Shown in pieces: positions 1 to 9,567 of a stretch of 64,000 nt of DNA; position 1 is the stretch's first letter; each line of letters begins with the position of its first letter. The position numbers and the translations under genes are program-made. The notes beneath the pieces were generated by a model. It was not told the origin of the DNA and made no database searches. It saw nothing but the letters and a program-made list of their open reading frames with translations. Source of the DNA: Ephemerocybe angulata (Eukaryota; Basidiomycota; Agaricomycetes; Agaricales; Psathyrellaceae); contig JAACJK010000001.1 of the NCBI GenBank assembly GCA_013368325.1, positions 248,001 through 312,000 on the forward strand, written 5' to 3'.

Positions 1-1341
1 ACACTTTCGACAGGCATGCCTGAATCGACACATGCCGTCTGCCCTTTCGCATCCTCCCTTCTGGTTAAACCTGTCACAGACTCTTCCTGCTTTTCCTCCT
101 CCACCGAATCCACTTCCATATCCTCCAGCTTTCCCTTTCCCTTCGCGTTTCTGAGCTTCGACTCCATCGTACGAGAGGTGGGCGTCGGCGAGGTACTGGA
201 AGCGTTGGGATTCGGTGAGTCGCATTGCAGTCCCTCCTTTGACCAGTTTCCTGACGGCGTCGTCGAAGGCAATGACTCGAGGGGCTGACTGGGGTAGTTT
301 TGCTGCGAAAAGACGTCGGATTTGATTTCCGTAGTCTCGCAATTCCCGCCTTCGATGTTCGAAGACGAACTCGTAAGCTTCCGATGCTGCGTCCCACGCG
401 GAAGTCCACTGTGCTGCATTCGTGACGCGGGTTGAACTTTTGACTGCTGCAGTAAAGGTGATCTCGCTGTCTCCCATGCGCGCAGACTCCTGTTGAGGAG
501 CATTGCTGAAGTGCAAGTGCCCGAGCACGGTGTCGAGGTTGACGGCGTGCCCTTCGAGGATGTGGCGCCACTCTGATTCAGGGAATCCACTGGGAGCGGT
601 CGGTGAAAGCTCGATGTCGGACAAGGTCCATGATATGTCGAGTTTAAAGAGTCGGAGGAGCTCCTGGTTACGGAGGCAGGAAGAGTCGGAGGTGTTCGCT
701 GCAAAGTCGTCGTCTTTGGCAGCCCATGGTAATTGCTCCCGTCGAATACGAACTCGTTTGCCTCCGCTGATTGCGGGGTCGACATCTCCATTCGGGCTAG
801 AAGACCGACCCCTTCCCCTTGTTCCGGGGAGGAATCCATATTGATTTCCCGGTGGAGACTTGGACCTCGAGTTGCGCTCTCGTGGGCTTGGACGGTAGGC
901 GAGAGCCTTCTCGACCCTTTTTCCCTCTCGAGTTGCCGCTTTCTCGACTCTCTCCTCTTCTTCGATTTGCTCCACGAAGTGTTCGAAACCGCGGTGTCGT
1001 TTGTTTCGTTCCGAGTCCGAGTATTCGCCGTCAAGATCGAAGATGGAGTACAGGCGTCCGATGGCGACGCCCTTGGGAAGATTCCGACGTCGGACATCCT
1101 CCCAGACAGCCTCGGCCTTTTCGACAATCTCTGTGGCGAAGGTGTCCGTTCGGACGCTGTTCTGTCCCGAATTTTCGGAGAAACCGAACGGCTGCAGCCC
1201 ACCCTCGTTATAAGTGGTCCCCGGTCGATTCTCTGTTCCAGAGGAACCTTGGACGAAGTCGTTCGCCGCTCCAACCTGTCTACCATTCCTTCCAAACGAT
1301 CCAGAAGTTCCGTCGGGAGGTTGATTTGATCCATCAGACAT
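1..1341 (-). CDS. Retroelement gag-like protein with CCCH finger, partial
   Basis: An open frame of 447 codons starts at ATG 1341 and runs off the left edge with no stop. The N-terminal third is Gly/Ser/Asn-rich, the middle is Arg/Ser/Glu-rich (charged), then a folded-looking Trp/Leu-rich region follows. Near the window edge there is a Gly-rich linker and a CCCH-type finger (C-x8-C-x6-C-x3-H, then a C-x2-C). This order, charged region then CCCH finger, resembles the first ORF of the tyrosine-recombinase (DIRS-like) retroelements of mushrooms, which precedes RT-RNase H; that assignment is from memory of the family. It points away from the RT ORF at 2778, so the two cannot belong to one element in its original order. 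The C-terminal end lies outside the window. Confidence 0.7.
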   Translation of the reverse strand, partial: MSDGSNQPPDGTSGSFGRNGRQVGAANDFVQGSSGTENRPGTTYNEGGLQPFGFSENSGQNSVRTDTFATEIVEKAEAVWEDVRRRNLPKGVAIGRLYSIFDLDGEYSDSERNKRHRGFEHFVEQIEEEERVEKAATREGKRVEKALAYRPSPRERNSRSKSPPGNQYGFLPGTRGRGRSSSPNGDVDPAISGGKRVRIRREQLPWAAKDDDFAANTSDSSCLRNQELLRLFKLDISWTLSDIELSPTAPSGFPESEWRHILEGHAVNLDTVLGHLHFSNAPQQESARMGDSEITFTAAVKSSTRVTNAAQWTSAWDAASEAYEFVFEHRRRELRDYGNQIRRLFAAKLPQSAPRVIAFDDAVRKLVKGGTAMRLTESQRFQYLADAHLSYDGVEAQKREGKGKAGGYGSGFGGGGKAGRVCDRFNQKGGCERADGMCRFRHACRKC

Positions 1342-1387
1342 TCAGGTAATGATTTGATGTTGAGCGAATTGGCGATGTGAAGAGAAA

Positions 1388-1766
1388 GACGAAAAAATTC
1401 AAAACGTGAGGTCGAGGACGAACAACGGTGATGGAAGATGAAGAATAAGATTTACGAGACCGAATGCGCTGACCCTCTCCACCAAGGTCTCAGAGGTTAG
1501 TCAACAGACCAAGGAGATTCAGGTTGACCAAACCAGGTCCTACCCTATGTCAGCGCCTTCTCGTCATCATCACCATCACTCCGTGTTTGTCCTCGCCAGA
1601 ACGGGCTCCATTGCCCTTAGGAAAACACAAGTCTTTTATCCAGACCAATGTCGCTTCACACAAGAGACGAGGAAATAGCAGCACCGGGAAGAGCCAACGG
1701 CTCCACCCGAAAAAGCAAATAATATTACGAGAACTACATAGGACAGGCAACCGGTACGGCACTCCT
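1388..1766 (+). repeat. 550-base tandem repeat, copy 1 (truncated)
   Basis: This is a shortened copy of the unit seen in full at 1771-2320 and 2321-2869. It begins at the GACGAAAAAATTC motif and stops after GGTACGGCACTCCT, so it lacks about 17 bases at the left and about 155 bases at the right. By eye it matches the other copies without a difference over its length. It lies just upstream of the minus-strand gag-like start. Confidence 0.9.
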
Positions 1767-1770
1767 GTTT

Positions 1771-2320
1771 TTGGTAGTGGGTGGGTGGGAGACGAAAAAA
1801 TTCAAAACGTGAGGTCGAGGACGAACAACGGTGATGGAAGATGAAGAATAAGATTTACGAGACCGAATGCGCTGACCCTCTCCACCAAGGTCTCAGAGGT
1901 TAGTCAACAGACCAAGGAGATTCAGGTTGACCAAACCAGGTCCTACCCTATGTCAGCGCCTTCTCGTCATCATCACCATCACTCCGTGTTTGTCCTCGCC
2001 AGAACGGGCTCCATTGCCCTTAGGAAAACACAAGTCTTTTATCCAGACCAATGTCGCTTCACACAAGAGACGAGGAAATAGCAGCACCGGGAAGAGCCAA
2101 CGGCTCCACCCGAAAAAGCAAATAATATTACGAGAACTACATAGGACAGGCAACCGGTACGGCACTCCTAATCCTAGTAGGGAAAGAAAATAAAGAAAAG
2201 AAAGAATTAAGATGAAGCTGAGGGCTGATGATGAGGAGGACCGGTGCATGTTTGGTGAACGAAATGATCCAGAAGCATGGGATGTTTGCGTATGTAGATC
2301 TTCCAGGCGTCGGAAGACCT
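1771..2320 (+). repeat. 550-base tandem repeat, copy 2 (full)
   Basis: This full unit runs from TTGGTAGTGGGTGGGTGGG to GGCGTCGGAAGACCT and is followed directly by the next copy. The spacing of identical motifs between copies 2 and 3 is exactly 550 bases. The unit contains short open stretches but no protein I recognise, apart from its last ~90 bases, which in copy 3 form the first codons of the RT ORF. Confidence 0.9.
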
Positions 2321-2869
2321 TTGGTAGTGGGTGGGTGGGAGACGAAAAAATTCAAAACGTGAGGTCGAGGACGAACAACGGTGATGGAAGATGAAGAATA
2401 AGATTTACGAGACCGAATGCGCTGACCCTCTCCACCAAGGTCTCAGAGGTTAGTCAACAGACCAAGGAGATTCAGGTTGACCAAACCAGGTCCTACCCTA
2501 TGTCAGCGCCTTCTCGTCATCATCACCATCACTCCGTGTTTGTCCTCGCCAGAACGGGCTCCATTGCCCTTAGGAAAACACAAGTCTTTTATCCAGACCA
2601 ATGTCGCTTCACACAAGAGACGAGGAAATAGCAGCACCGGGAAGAGCCAACGGCTCCACCCGAAAAAGCAAATAATATTACGAGAACTACATAGGACAGG
2701 CAACCGGTACGGCACTCCTAATCCTAGTAGGGAAAGAAAATAAAGAAAAGAAAGAATTAAGATGAAGCTGAGGGCTGATGATGAGGAGGACCGGTGCATG
2801 TTTGGTGAACGAAATGATCCAGAAGCATGGGATGTTTGCGTATGTAGATCTTCCAGGCGTCGGAAGACC
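2321..2869 (+). repeat. 550-base tandem repeat, copy 3, fused to the RT ORF
   Basis: The third copy is identical by eye to copy 2. Its final bases (2778-2869) read in frame into the reverse transcriptase ORF, so the junction at about 2869/2870 is either the native start of the RT gene or a fusion. Because the preceding copies carry the same 3' end, the array looks like a tandem duplication of sequence just upstream of, and including, the RT start. Confidence 0.9.
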
Positions 2870-4352
2870 AACGACCGATGGCCTGGATGATGTCTGGTGC
2901 TGCGCAGTAATCGAGGATGAGGACCAGATTAGGTTTCTACGTGACCAACGAGATATCGAACTCTCTCGAAATCGGTATTCCGATGGTTTTGGGATCCTTC
3001 TAGATGGGATGGTCCGAATGCCCAACTTCGCTGTACCGAAGGACAACGGCTCTGCCTGGCGTCAAGTCGTCAACCATAGCTTCGGCCCTCATGCTCTGAA
3101 TCTCATGGTTGATAAGGACGCAATGGGTAAGGCGCCGCTTGATGGTATGCGCACGTTCGGCCCTACCCTTGTCGAGTTTCGACGTCGGTTCCCCGAAGCA
3201 CGGTTGATTCTCTGGAAGGCCGATGTTCAGGAAGCTTACCGCCTAATACCCATGCATCGATTTTGGCAAATCAAACAAGTCGAGCATGTTGATGGTTTGA
3301 ACTACGTCAATCGTTGCAACGTCTTTGGGGGAACTGCTTCCCAAATTCTGTTCATTGCTTTCATGGCACTGGTGAACTGGATCGCCGTTTGTGTGTACGC
3401 CATCCCTGCTATCGCCGAATACTCCGACGACCATTTTGGCGTGGCACGCGAGGACGACATCGAATGGTACGAGCCTTACCAGAAGATGATGCCTGCACCT
3501 CAGGCGCAACTTCTTCGCGTCTGGGATCGCCTTGGTGTTCCCCACAAGGAGTCAAAGCAAGTATCCGGAAATCCGTTAACCATTATTGGCATCTCCGTCG
3601 ATACCACTACCATGACTTTAACTCTTCCCGACGACGCCAGAATGGACCTTCTTCAAGAACTTGATCTCTGGTGTGATGAAGCCGGCCAGCTTGCCCGGAA
3701 AGGCGCTACCCTCAAACGGTGGCAGCAACTTGCCGGGTGGCTGAATTGGGCTTTTAACGTCTTCCCCCACCTTCGTCCATGCTTGGCGAACGTTTACGCC
3801 AAGATGCGAGGGAAATCTGTTCCCACCGCTAAAATTCGGATTAACAACGCGGTTCGTAACGACTTGACGTGGGCTCGCGGCCACCTTAGTTCAGCGTCTG
3901 GTGTCCATTTGCTCGAATGTGCGCATTGGGACCCACATGAAGACGCTGATCTGACGGTTTTCTGTGATGCGTCGCTGGAGGGGATGGGATTTTGGATTCG
4001 TGGTCTCAATCTTGGTTTCTATGCCCCTACTGTCGATACCCAAGGAGAAGAGTTCATCTTTCTCCATGAAAGTCTTTGCGTCTTATCGGCTTTGAAACAC
4101 ATCGACTCCACCGACTTCCTACCCTCTCACACCACCATTTATTCTGACAACTCGAATACGGTCGACATCTATAACACTCTCAAAGCCTCTCCACGAGTCA
4201 ATCCCATTCTCAAAGCTGCTTCTGACATCGCTTTGGAATCATGTTCCGATTTCAAGGTTCTGTTTATCCCCGGAGTCGATAATCAAATCGCCGATGCCCT
4301 TTCCCGTTTCGACTTCGACCGCGCCAGGGCTATATCCCCCGGCGACGTATGA
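2778..4352 (+). CDS. Reverse transcriptase-RNase H of a DIRS-like retroelement
   Basis: A single uninterrupted ORF of 524 residues. RT motifs are visible: the first catalytic Asp in ILWKADVQEAYRLIP (about residue 149), and the second block as EYSDDHFG (about 214-221), a YSDD variant of YxDD. RNase H motifs follow: VFCDASLEGMGF near 393, YSDNSNTV near 455 and PGVDNQIADALSR near 499. The order RT then RNase H, followed by an overlapping tyrosine-recombinase ORF, is that of fungal DIRS-like elements. The N-terminus (first ~31 residues) lies in the tandem repeat, and upstream family sequence may be missing. The ORF has no stop or frameshift, so decay is recent or it is still under selection; its recombinase partner is destroyed. 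Confidence 0.9.
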   Translation: MMRRTGACLVNEMIQKHGMFAYVDLPGVGRPTTDGLDDVWCCAVIEDEDQIRFLRDQRDIELSRNRYSDGFGILLDGMVRMPNFAVPKDNGSAWRQVVNHSFGPHALNLMVDKDAMGKAPLDGMRTFGPTLVEFRRRFPEARLILWKADVQEAYRLIPMHRFWQIKQVEHVDGLNYVNRCNVFGGTASQILFIAFMALVNWIAVCVYAIPAIAEYSDDHFGVAREDDIEWYEPYQKMMPAPQAQLLRVWDRLGVPHKESKQVSGNPLTIIGISVDTTTMTLTLPDDARMDLLQELDLWCDEAGQLARKGATLKRWQQLAGWLNWAFNVFPHLRPCLANVYAKMRGKSVPTAKIRINNAVRNDLTWARGHLSSASGVHLLECAHWDPHEDADLTVFCDASLEGMGFWIRGLNLGFYAPTVDTQGEEFIFLHESLCVLSALKHIDSTDFLPSHTTIYSDNSNTVDIYNTLKASPRVNPILKAASDIALESCSDFKVLFIPGVDNQIADALSRFDFDRARAISPGDV

Positions 4353-4437
4353 ATGATGCCGTTTCCCTCCGTCCACACCAACCTTTACGCCGCCCGTGGA
4401 CGGAGGAAGAGTTTGCTAACAGGTGTATGGTCGTCCT
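4349..4437 (+). pseudogene. Tyrosine recombinase ORF, 5' stub
   Basis: The ATG at 4349 overlaps the RT stop codon (ATGA), a coupling arrangement. The stub reads about 30 residues with the motif LRRPWTEEEF, which I recognise as the usual beginning of the tyrosine recombinase of mushroom RT-RNase H elements. At 4438 the sequence changes abruptly into a fragment of the 550-base repeat, and the frame continues only through unrelated repeat sequence. The core-binding domain and the catalytic R-H-R-Y domain are absent, so the element cannot integrate by its own recombinase. Confidence 0.65.
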
Positions 4438-4599
4438 CAAGGTCTCAGAGGTTAGTCAACAGACCAAGGAGATTCAGGTTGACCAAACCAGGTCCTACCC
4501 TATGTCAGCGCCTTCTCGTCATCATCACCATCACTCCGTGTTTGTCCTCGCCAGAACGGGCTCCATTGCCCTTAGGAAAACACAAGTCTTTTATCCAGA
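4438..4599 (+). repeat. Fragment of the 550-base repeat at the recombinase break
   Basis: 162 bases from CAAGGTCTCAGAGG to TTTTATCCAGA match the internal part of the tandem units at 1771-2869 without visible difference. The fragment starts exactly where the recombinase reading stops and ends where unique sequence begins. The RT ORF is thus flanked on both sides by the same repeat in direct orientation. Confidence 0.9.
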
Positions 4600-4756
4600 T
4601 TTGAACTACGGCTCGGACCCATCAGGTTGAACAAGACTAAGTCAGACATGACAGCGGTAAGTACTCGAGCTGTTCAACACGACGAAGTGCTGACCTTTCT
4701 AATCCACAATTCCCCACAACGACAACTCTGGGTGTATCGAAAAGAATATCATTCAA

Positions 4757-5130
4757 CAGGTATGTAGCCATGTGATATTCCCCAGCTTCGTTTTTCCCTG
4801 GATGATGGGGTTGCAGGGTACATCTGGTATGATAGCTTGGACCATCCGGACAGAGTACGACAACTTCAAAGAGGAGGCATATTCGTTTCCATTCTTGACG
4901 ACCCTGACTCCGAGCCTTCTATCCTCGAAGATGACCCTGACTTCCCAGAACCAGGCCTAGGAGACTTTTCCGAAATGATTGCGAGACCAAATAATGAGAC
5001 TGGAGTGCTGCATGTCTCGATGTGTCCATTATCAGGGAGGGTCGTTGTGTTCTGGAATCGAGAATCCAAGGAGTCAGATGATCGGGTTCTCGAGATTTTT
5101 GACCTTTATGATTCTTTGCCAACTATATGA
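4757..5130 (+). pseudogene. 3' remnant of an F-box-type gene
   Basis: The frame ending at stop 5128-5130 matches the last ~120 residues of the gene at 5518-7318, including GYIWYDSLD, GDFSEMIARPN and CPLSGRVVVFWNRESKE. Homology begins near 4757, and nothing upstream of it matches the parent gene: the F-box and middle region are missing. It has diverged from the neighbour (an extra Asp/Glu-rich segment and many substitutions), so it is an older tandem duplicate whose 5' part has been lost. The retroelement debris lies immediately upstream and is a plausible cause. A short surviving gene cannot be excluded, but no start or domain is visible. Confidence 0.7.
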
Positions 5131-5517
5131 CCCCTTATGCCAGTAGCCACTCCTCAAGAAACGGTGTCCTCATTACAATCATTTATCACGATTACACTTC
5201 ATGCTTTTGTTTGAAGGCAGGGAATGAGGCGATGCTCTGTCACAAAGTGGAAATGTATGGATCGTTACACCGTGTACTGAGCCCTGGCATCCATACCAGT
5301 CTATTCTGTTTTGGCAGCACTCCAACCTATGTAGAACGTTTGCGATTTGGTGCAGAATTGGGTTTGCCGTGATCTGTTAGAATTGGCCGCAGTTCGACAA
5401 CAGGAGCGTGCGACCTGCGCTGCATGCCGTTGCGCTGCAATTGCGCTGTTTCTCAAAAGCCATCTCCCTGGACCAAGTACTCATCGAGTAAGGCCTTGGC
5501 TCGCCCACCATACAATA
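5131..5517. other. Intergenic, nothing recognised
   Basis: Between the F-box remnant and the full gene. Only short frames without motifs are present. Confidence 0.5.
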
Positions 5518-7318
5518 TGGAGAAACTTCCCACAGAGCTGCGAACTTTGATAGCAAAAGAGCTCCCAACTCGAGATATCTGCCGTCTACAACAGGTTCGT
5601 CCAAATCGACGCAGTTGCACCCTCTCGAGGCTCCATCAAACCAGCGATTGACTCTATGACTCAATGCAGACTTGCAAAGCTTTCTATGATCTAATTGAGG
5701 GTGACTCAGAGTTATGGAGGGAACGTCTACGACGCCAATGCGGCGCGGGTGTCCTCTGGTCAAGCTTCAGCGGCTGCACAGCGTCCGAGTTGCGCCGCGC
5801 ATGCACTGGAATACTGCGTTTTAAACATCGGTATCGTCCGGGAAACCGCCTCGCGCTACCTATTCCTCGTCTTCTTCCATACAACAGTGGAGACGACGAC
5901 CTGCAGGCCCAGCAGACCCAAGAGTTGAACAATCCATACCCTGACATAAGCGCCACTTTCCTTGTTCCTGAGGGTCGCTTCCTCATCACTCTGGACAAAA
6001 CGCAGCTGCGAGTGTGGGATCTAGGTCCACCGGGAAGCCTGGTTGAGCCATGCGAAGTTGTACGCTACGAACTGAACTGCGCCGACATGATGCCCGAGAT
6101 TGCAGATGTCATTGTCGCCGACAGGGATACGGTGCATTTGCTTATCCAGGAGTACTACTCCCAACCCACATTGCCTCAATCATTCGGTATCGAGTGCGTT
6201 ATTTTCTTGAGACTCCTAGGACGAATATCTGATCTAACGCAATTGGCTTTGTGCCGTAGTCGCAGTGAATACAACTTCGGTCATTGGTCAACGTTTACGC
6301 TCCTCCACAGACTTGAGATACGCCTTCCAGGCCGGGGACTGCATTCTGTGCGAGAGCTCGGCCGGCTTTGCGTACTACACTCAAGAGGTTCTGAGATATG
6401 CGCTACCCAAGATGGGCCAATTGTTGCATTCGGGGTTGGAGAGCGGGTTCTCATCTGGGGCGCTTCGGATTCACCGGGTAAATCGTGGGTCGCCTCAGCC
6501 ACAAGGACCTCACACAGTACCGCCGGTCAAGATGTAAGTGGCTGGCTGGCATAGATTCAGTTGTGAGTCCCTCACGAGCCTCGTTTGCAGGTCTTTTGTC
6601 ATCAAGGATACGCCTTTGTTGTTGACTCCCATGGTCTGCAAGGCTTCGAATTGGCGGGTATCACGCACCGCCCTGTAGGAAATGGCCTGGTGGACCTTCA
6701 ATACGGAGGCCCGGACATTGGCAATATTCCCCCGCCTCTGCAATGGACACACCAGCAAACTTTCGAAGACACCTTCAGGCCATGGGCATCCGACTTTATG
6801 CTCCACAAGCCGGTGGCAGACGAAGGTCCACTGTTCTATGACATTAGGCATCCGCAACTCGAAATAGATGCAACTCAGCGAGACTTCGTGTCATATGCAT
6901 ACGTTCGGTTCTGCTTTTGCTTTCGTCCAGACAGTCCTTCGGCAAATTCGCTCCTTCCCACTAAAAGGTATCGAACCGCCACCCAGCCATGTGATACCCC
7001 CCATCTTCACTTTGCACTGGACGAAGGGGTTGGAGGGTACATCTGGTATGATTGCTTGGATCTGGGAGTAGGAAGAGGAAACATATTCGTTTCTATCCTC
7101 GAAGACGACACTGACTTCCCAGAAGCATCAGGTCCCGACATCGAAAGCCTAGGAGACTTCTCTGAAATAATTGCGAGGCCAAATCCCGAGTCGACAGCAG
7201 TGCTGAATACCTCGGTGTGTCCATTATCAGGGAGGGTCGTTGTGCTCTGGGATCGAGAATCCAAGGAGGATCGGCTTGTCGAGATCTTTGATCTTTATGA
7301 ATACTCACTAACTACATG
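5518..7318 (+). CDS. F-box-type protein
   Basis: The start MEKLPTELRTLIAKEL followed by a Leu/Cys-rich helix (ICRLQQTCKAFYDLIEGDSELWRE across the first intron) is a classical N-terminal F-box, the Skp1-binding motif of SCF ubiquitin ligases. Clear introns: 5595-5669 and 6535-6591. The middle is ambiguous. It reads open without introns, but 6187-6259 has a good donor, a CTAAC branch site and an acceptor, and if that is spliced a second intron (6388-6443) restores frame and gives the F-box-like stretch AFQAGDCILCESSAGFAYY. The C-terminal half has no enzyme motif and probably forms the substrate-recognition part. Mushroom genomes carry large, rapidly changing families of such genes. The 3' end is duplicated at 4757-5130. 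Confidence 0.8.
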
Positions 7319-7427
7319 ACCCATTTTATACCAGTAGCCACTCCTCAAGGAACGTCCTCTAATATGTTGCCAACTTTTATTGCACTCTATTCCACAAAAT
7401 TGCGACATGGATAGCAGGATGAGAGAG

Positions 7428-7850
7428 TTACCTATCACCATCCTTTACTACCTCCCTAACTGCCTGTTCCTTCTTCAGATCCTCCTTCGGCACATTGAGG
7501 GGAGGGATAAACCAAATGACCTCAAACATCCCCTTGTCAACACACCTCGGCGCAACCCTCTTCGCCAAATCCTTCGGCACTTTCTCTCCCGTCGCCCCCT
7601 CCGCGGTTGCCCCCATCGCCTGGGTGAACTCGACCCCCACCATCAACCCTTTCCCTCTGACATCTATCCATTTACCGACCTCCGCATCAGCCTTCAACTT
7701 CCCCAGCGCCGCAAATAGCTCCTTCTCCCTTGCTCTAACGTTCTCCAAAACCCCATCCTCCTTGAACCGCTTCGCGACCTCTACAGCCGCCGCGCAGACG
7801 ACAACAAATGGCAACGCAGTGGAGAGGGCGAAAAGCCACTCCTAAGAAAA
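7428..7850 (-). pseudogene. C-terminal fragment of a class III aminotransferase
   Basis: About 130 residues match the C-terminal domain of PLP-dependent class III aminotransferases (4-aminobutyrate/acetylornithine type): CAAAVEVAKRF, the GKGLMVGVEF strand and FIPPLNVPKEDLKK. A complete enzyme needs about 430-480 residues including the PLP-binding Lys, and none of that lies upstream: sequence beyond 7850 on the minus strand has no related frame. The entry to the fragment (LPFVVVCAAAV) is also altered compared with the usual GNALACAAA-like segment. I read it as a truncated duplicate without catalytic parts. Confidence 0.7.
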
Positions 7851-8364
7851 CGGCAGAACGAGAGCTCATAAGGATAAGGTCATAAAATGAAACGAATTCG
7901 AACGCAGATGGTATTGATACAAGAAATAGGTATGTGTGATGTCCCAGAGAGTAGGTATGTGCAGCGGAGATGTGGGCAAACAGTAAGGTAGAGGTATGTG
8001 CAAGAAAAGAGATCGTGAATGGTCATGAAGGCAAGAAAGCCAAAGAAGCGAAGCACGATATGAAATCCAAGAAATTAAAGATGAAGAAAAATATCCAAGG
8101 GTGCGGCAAGGGACGGGACTCAGCTCATTGACGTGAGCGGATCCCGCACCAAGCCTCGACCGAGACGAGTCATACATAAACGAGTCGTCCAACCACCAGG
8201 CTTCCATCCCCAATACAACCACACGCCAGGCGGCTCTATCCATCCCTCCTTCCAACCTTGCCTGGTGGCACAATAGGCGCACGGACCACCACCCGTTAAG
8301 CCCTGAACCCGGCGGTCACTCCAACCGTCCAACCGTCCTCTCACACTTATCACACTAACTCAAC
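7851..8364. other. Intergenic, nothing recognised
   Basis: About 500 bases between the aminotransferase fragment and the 3' end of the SRA gene. Open frames here have no motif or coding-like composition. Confidence 0.5.
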
Positions 8365-9567
8365 TCATCGAAACCCAGGAACCGGATGCGCCTTATACAG
8401 ATCCTTCACACTGAACGTCGGCTCTTCCCTCACCGGGGCCGGTGCCGGCGGGAGCCTCTGCCCTATGCCCAGGCCGAAGCTCGATGCCACCGGCTCCGTC
8501 TTGACAGGACTCGTCCCGCCCTCATACTTGAACTGTATGCCCCCGATCTCCGCCGGCTCTCTCGCCTTTCCCTTGCGCATCTTGGCTATCGACCGCTTGG
8601 GCGCCGCGAGTACGGGGTCGCGACGAGGCAGAGAGGAAGTGGAGGACGAGGAGACAGGTGGACGGGAAGACGAAGCGACAGGGTGCTTGACGTCCCCGTC
8701 ATCCCCTGGGAGGGTTCCCTGACCTGGAAGTCGCTTAAGACATACATGAGGTCAGCCAGAGACACGTGCATGGGAACGAGGGTGCCCGCCCACCTCCAGG
8801 ATGAACCGGCACACAGCGTGCCCCGAGTTCCCTACGATTTGCTCTGCCTGAGGGTGGCGATGGGTGAGTCAGTTCTGCTGCGCGAGGGAAAAGTCGTCAC
8901 CTTGATGACCTTGTAGAGGCCGTCGTAGCGGTACCCCGACGCTGGTGCGTATCGGGAGCGCAGGACATGCGACCGTATCACTCGTACTGGGAGGTTGCGC
9001 TGTTTCGACGTCTGTATGGAGTGAGTGTGTGGTTTTTGTGGTTTAGATGCTACGCACCCGCAGGGCGGCATTGCCCCTAACCCATTCCTGATCCTTGATC
9101 TGCAGCTCCGAAGTTCTCGAATGCCCGCCTGCCGAGCGATATCAATAAAAGTGGAACCAGATCGAGGAATAAACGGACCTTCGCCAGTGTAGTAGCTAGC
9201 AATCGGGTCAGCTGAGGCATTTCAAACAAGGAACACGGCGTACATGGTTTCTCCTCTGTCGTCGTCGTCGTCATACCGTCCCGCTCTATTGCAAATCAAT
9301 CGCAGTTCGAGGACCACGTTAAAATACGTACACGACGATGGAAAACGCGCCTTCATTCGCTCTCCCATGAATTCCGCCTTCGGCGACGCCGTGTACGCCT
9401 TCGATGAACAAGTCCTCGCGACTTGCATACTTCGAGAACAATTCAACGCCTTTAATTGCGCCGAACTTGGTTCTGCGAGGAGAAAAGTCAGAGTTTGGTT
9501 TATAATTAGGCGAGACTTACGGCTCCCGCTTTTGAAGGTTCTTTATTGATCTCTTCAGAAAGCCCAT
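8365..9567 (-). CDS. SRA-YDG domain protein (methylated-DNA reader)
   Basis: Eight exons (9567-9521, 9472-9332, 9285-9244, 9195-9179, 9128-9058, 9011-8901, 8847-8794, 8718-8365) give exactly 278 residues. Residues ~17-185 form an SET/RING-associated (SRA) domain: KFGAIKGVE, HGVAEGGIHG, a GRYDDDDDRGETIYYTGEGG pocket segment, then LPVRVIRSHVLRSRYAP and SGYRYDGLYKV, the YDG signature. In UHRF1 the flipped 5-methylcytosine is held by a Tyr, an Asp and a second Tyr; all three have equivalents here (RY, DD, YYTG). No RING, PHD, Tudor or SET domain is present; the rest is a Ser/Pro/Lys tail. It likely binds methylated DNA in the nucleus. Exon 4 is only 17 bases. Confidence 0.88.

Noticed and set aside
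1524..2743. 88-106 codon frames repeated three times upstream of the RT ORF
   Set aside because: They are the same reading inside the tandem repeat, end at different chance stops and have no motif.
8120..8353. Minus-strand frames just downstream of the SRA stop
   Set aside because: No motif, overlap in two frames and lie in the likely 3' flank of the SRA gene.
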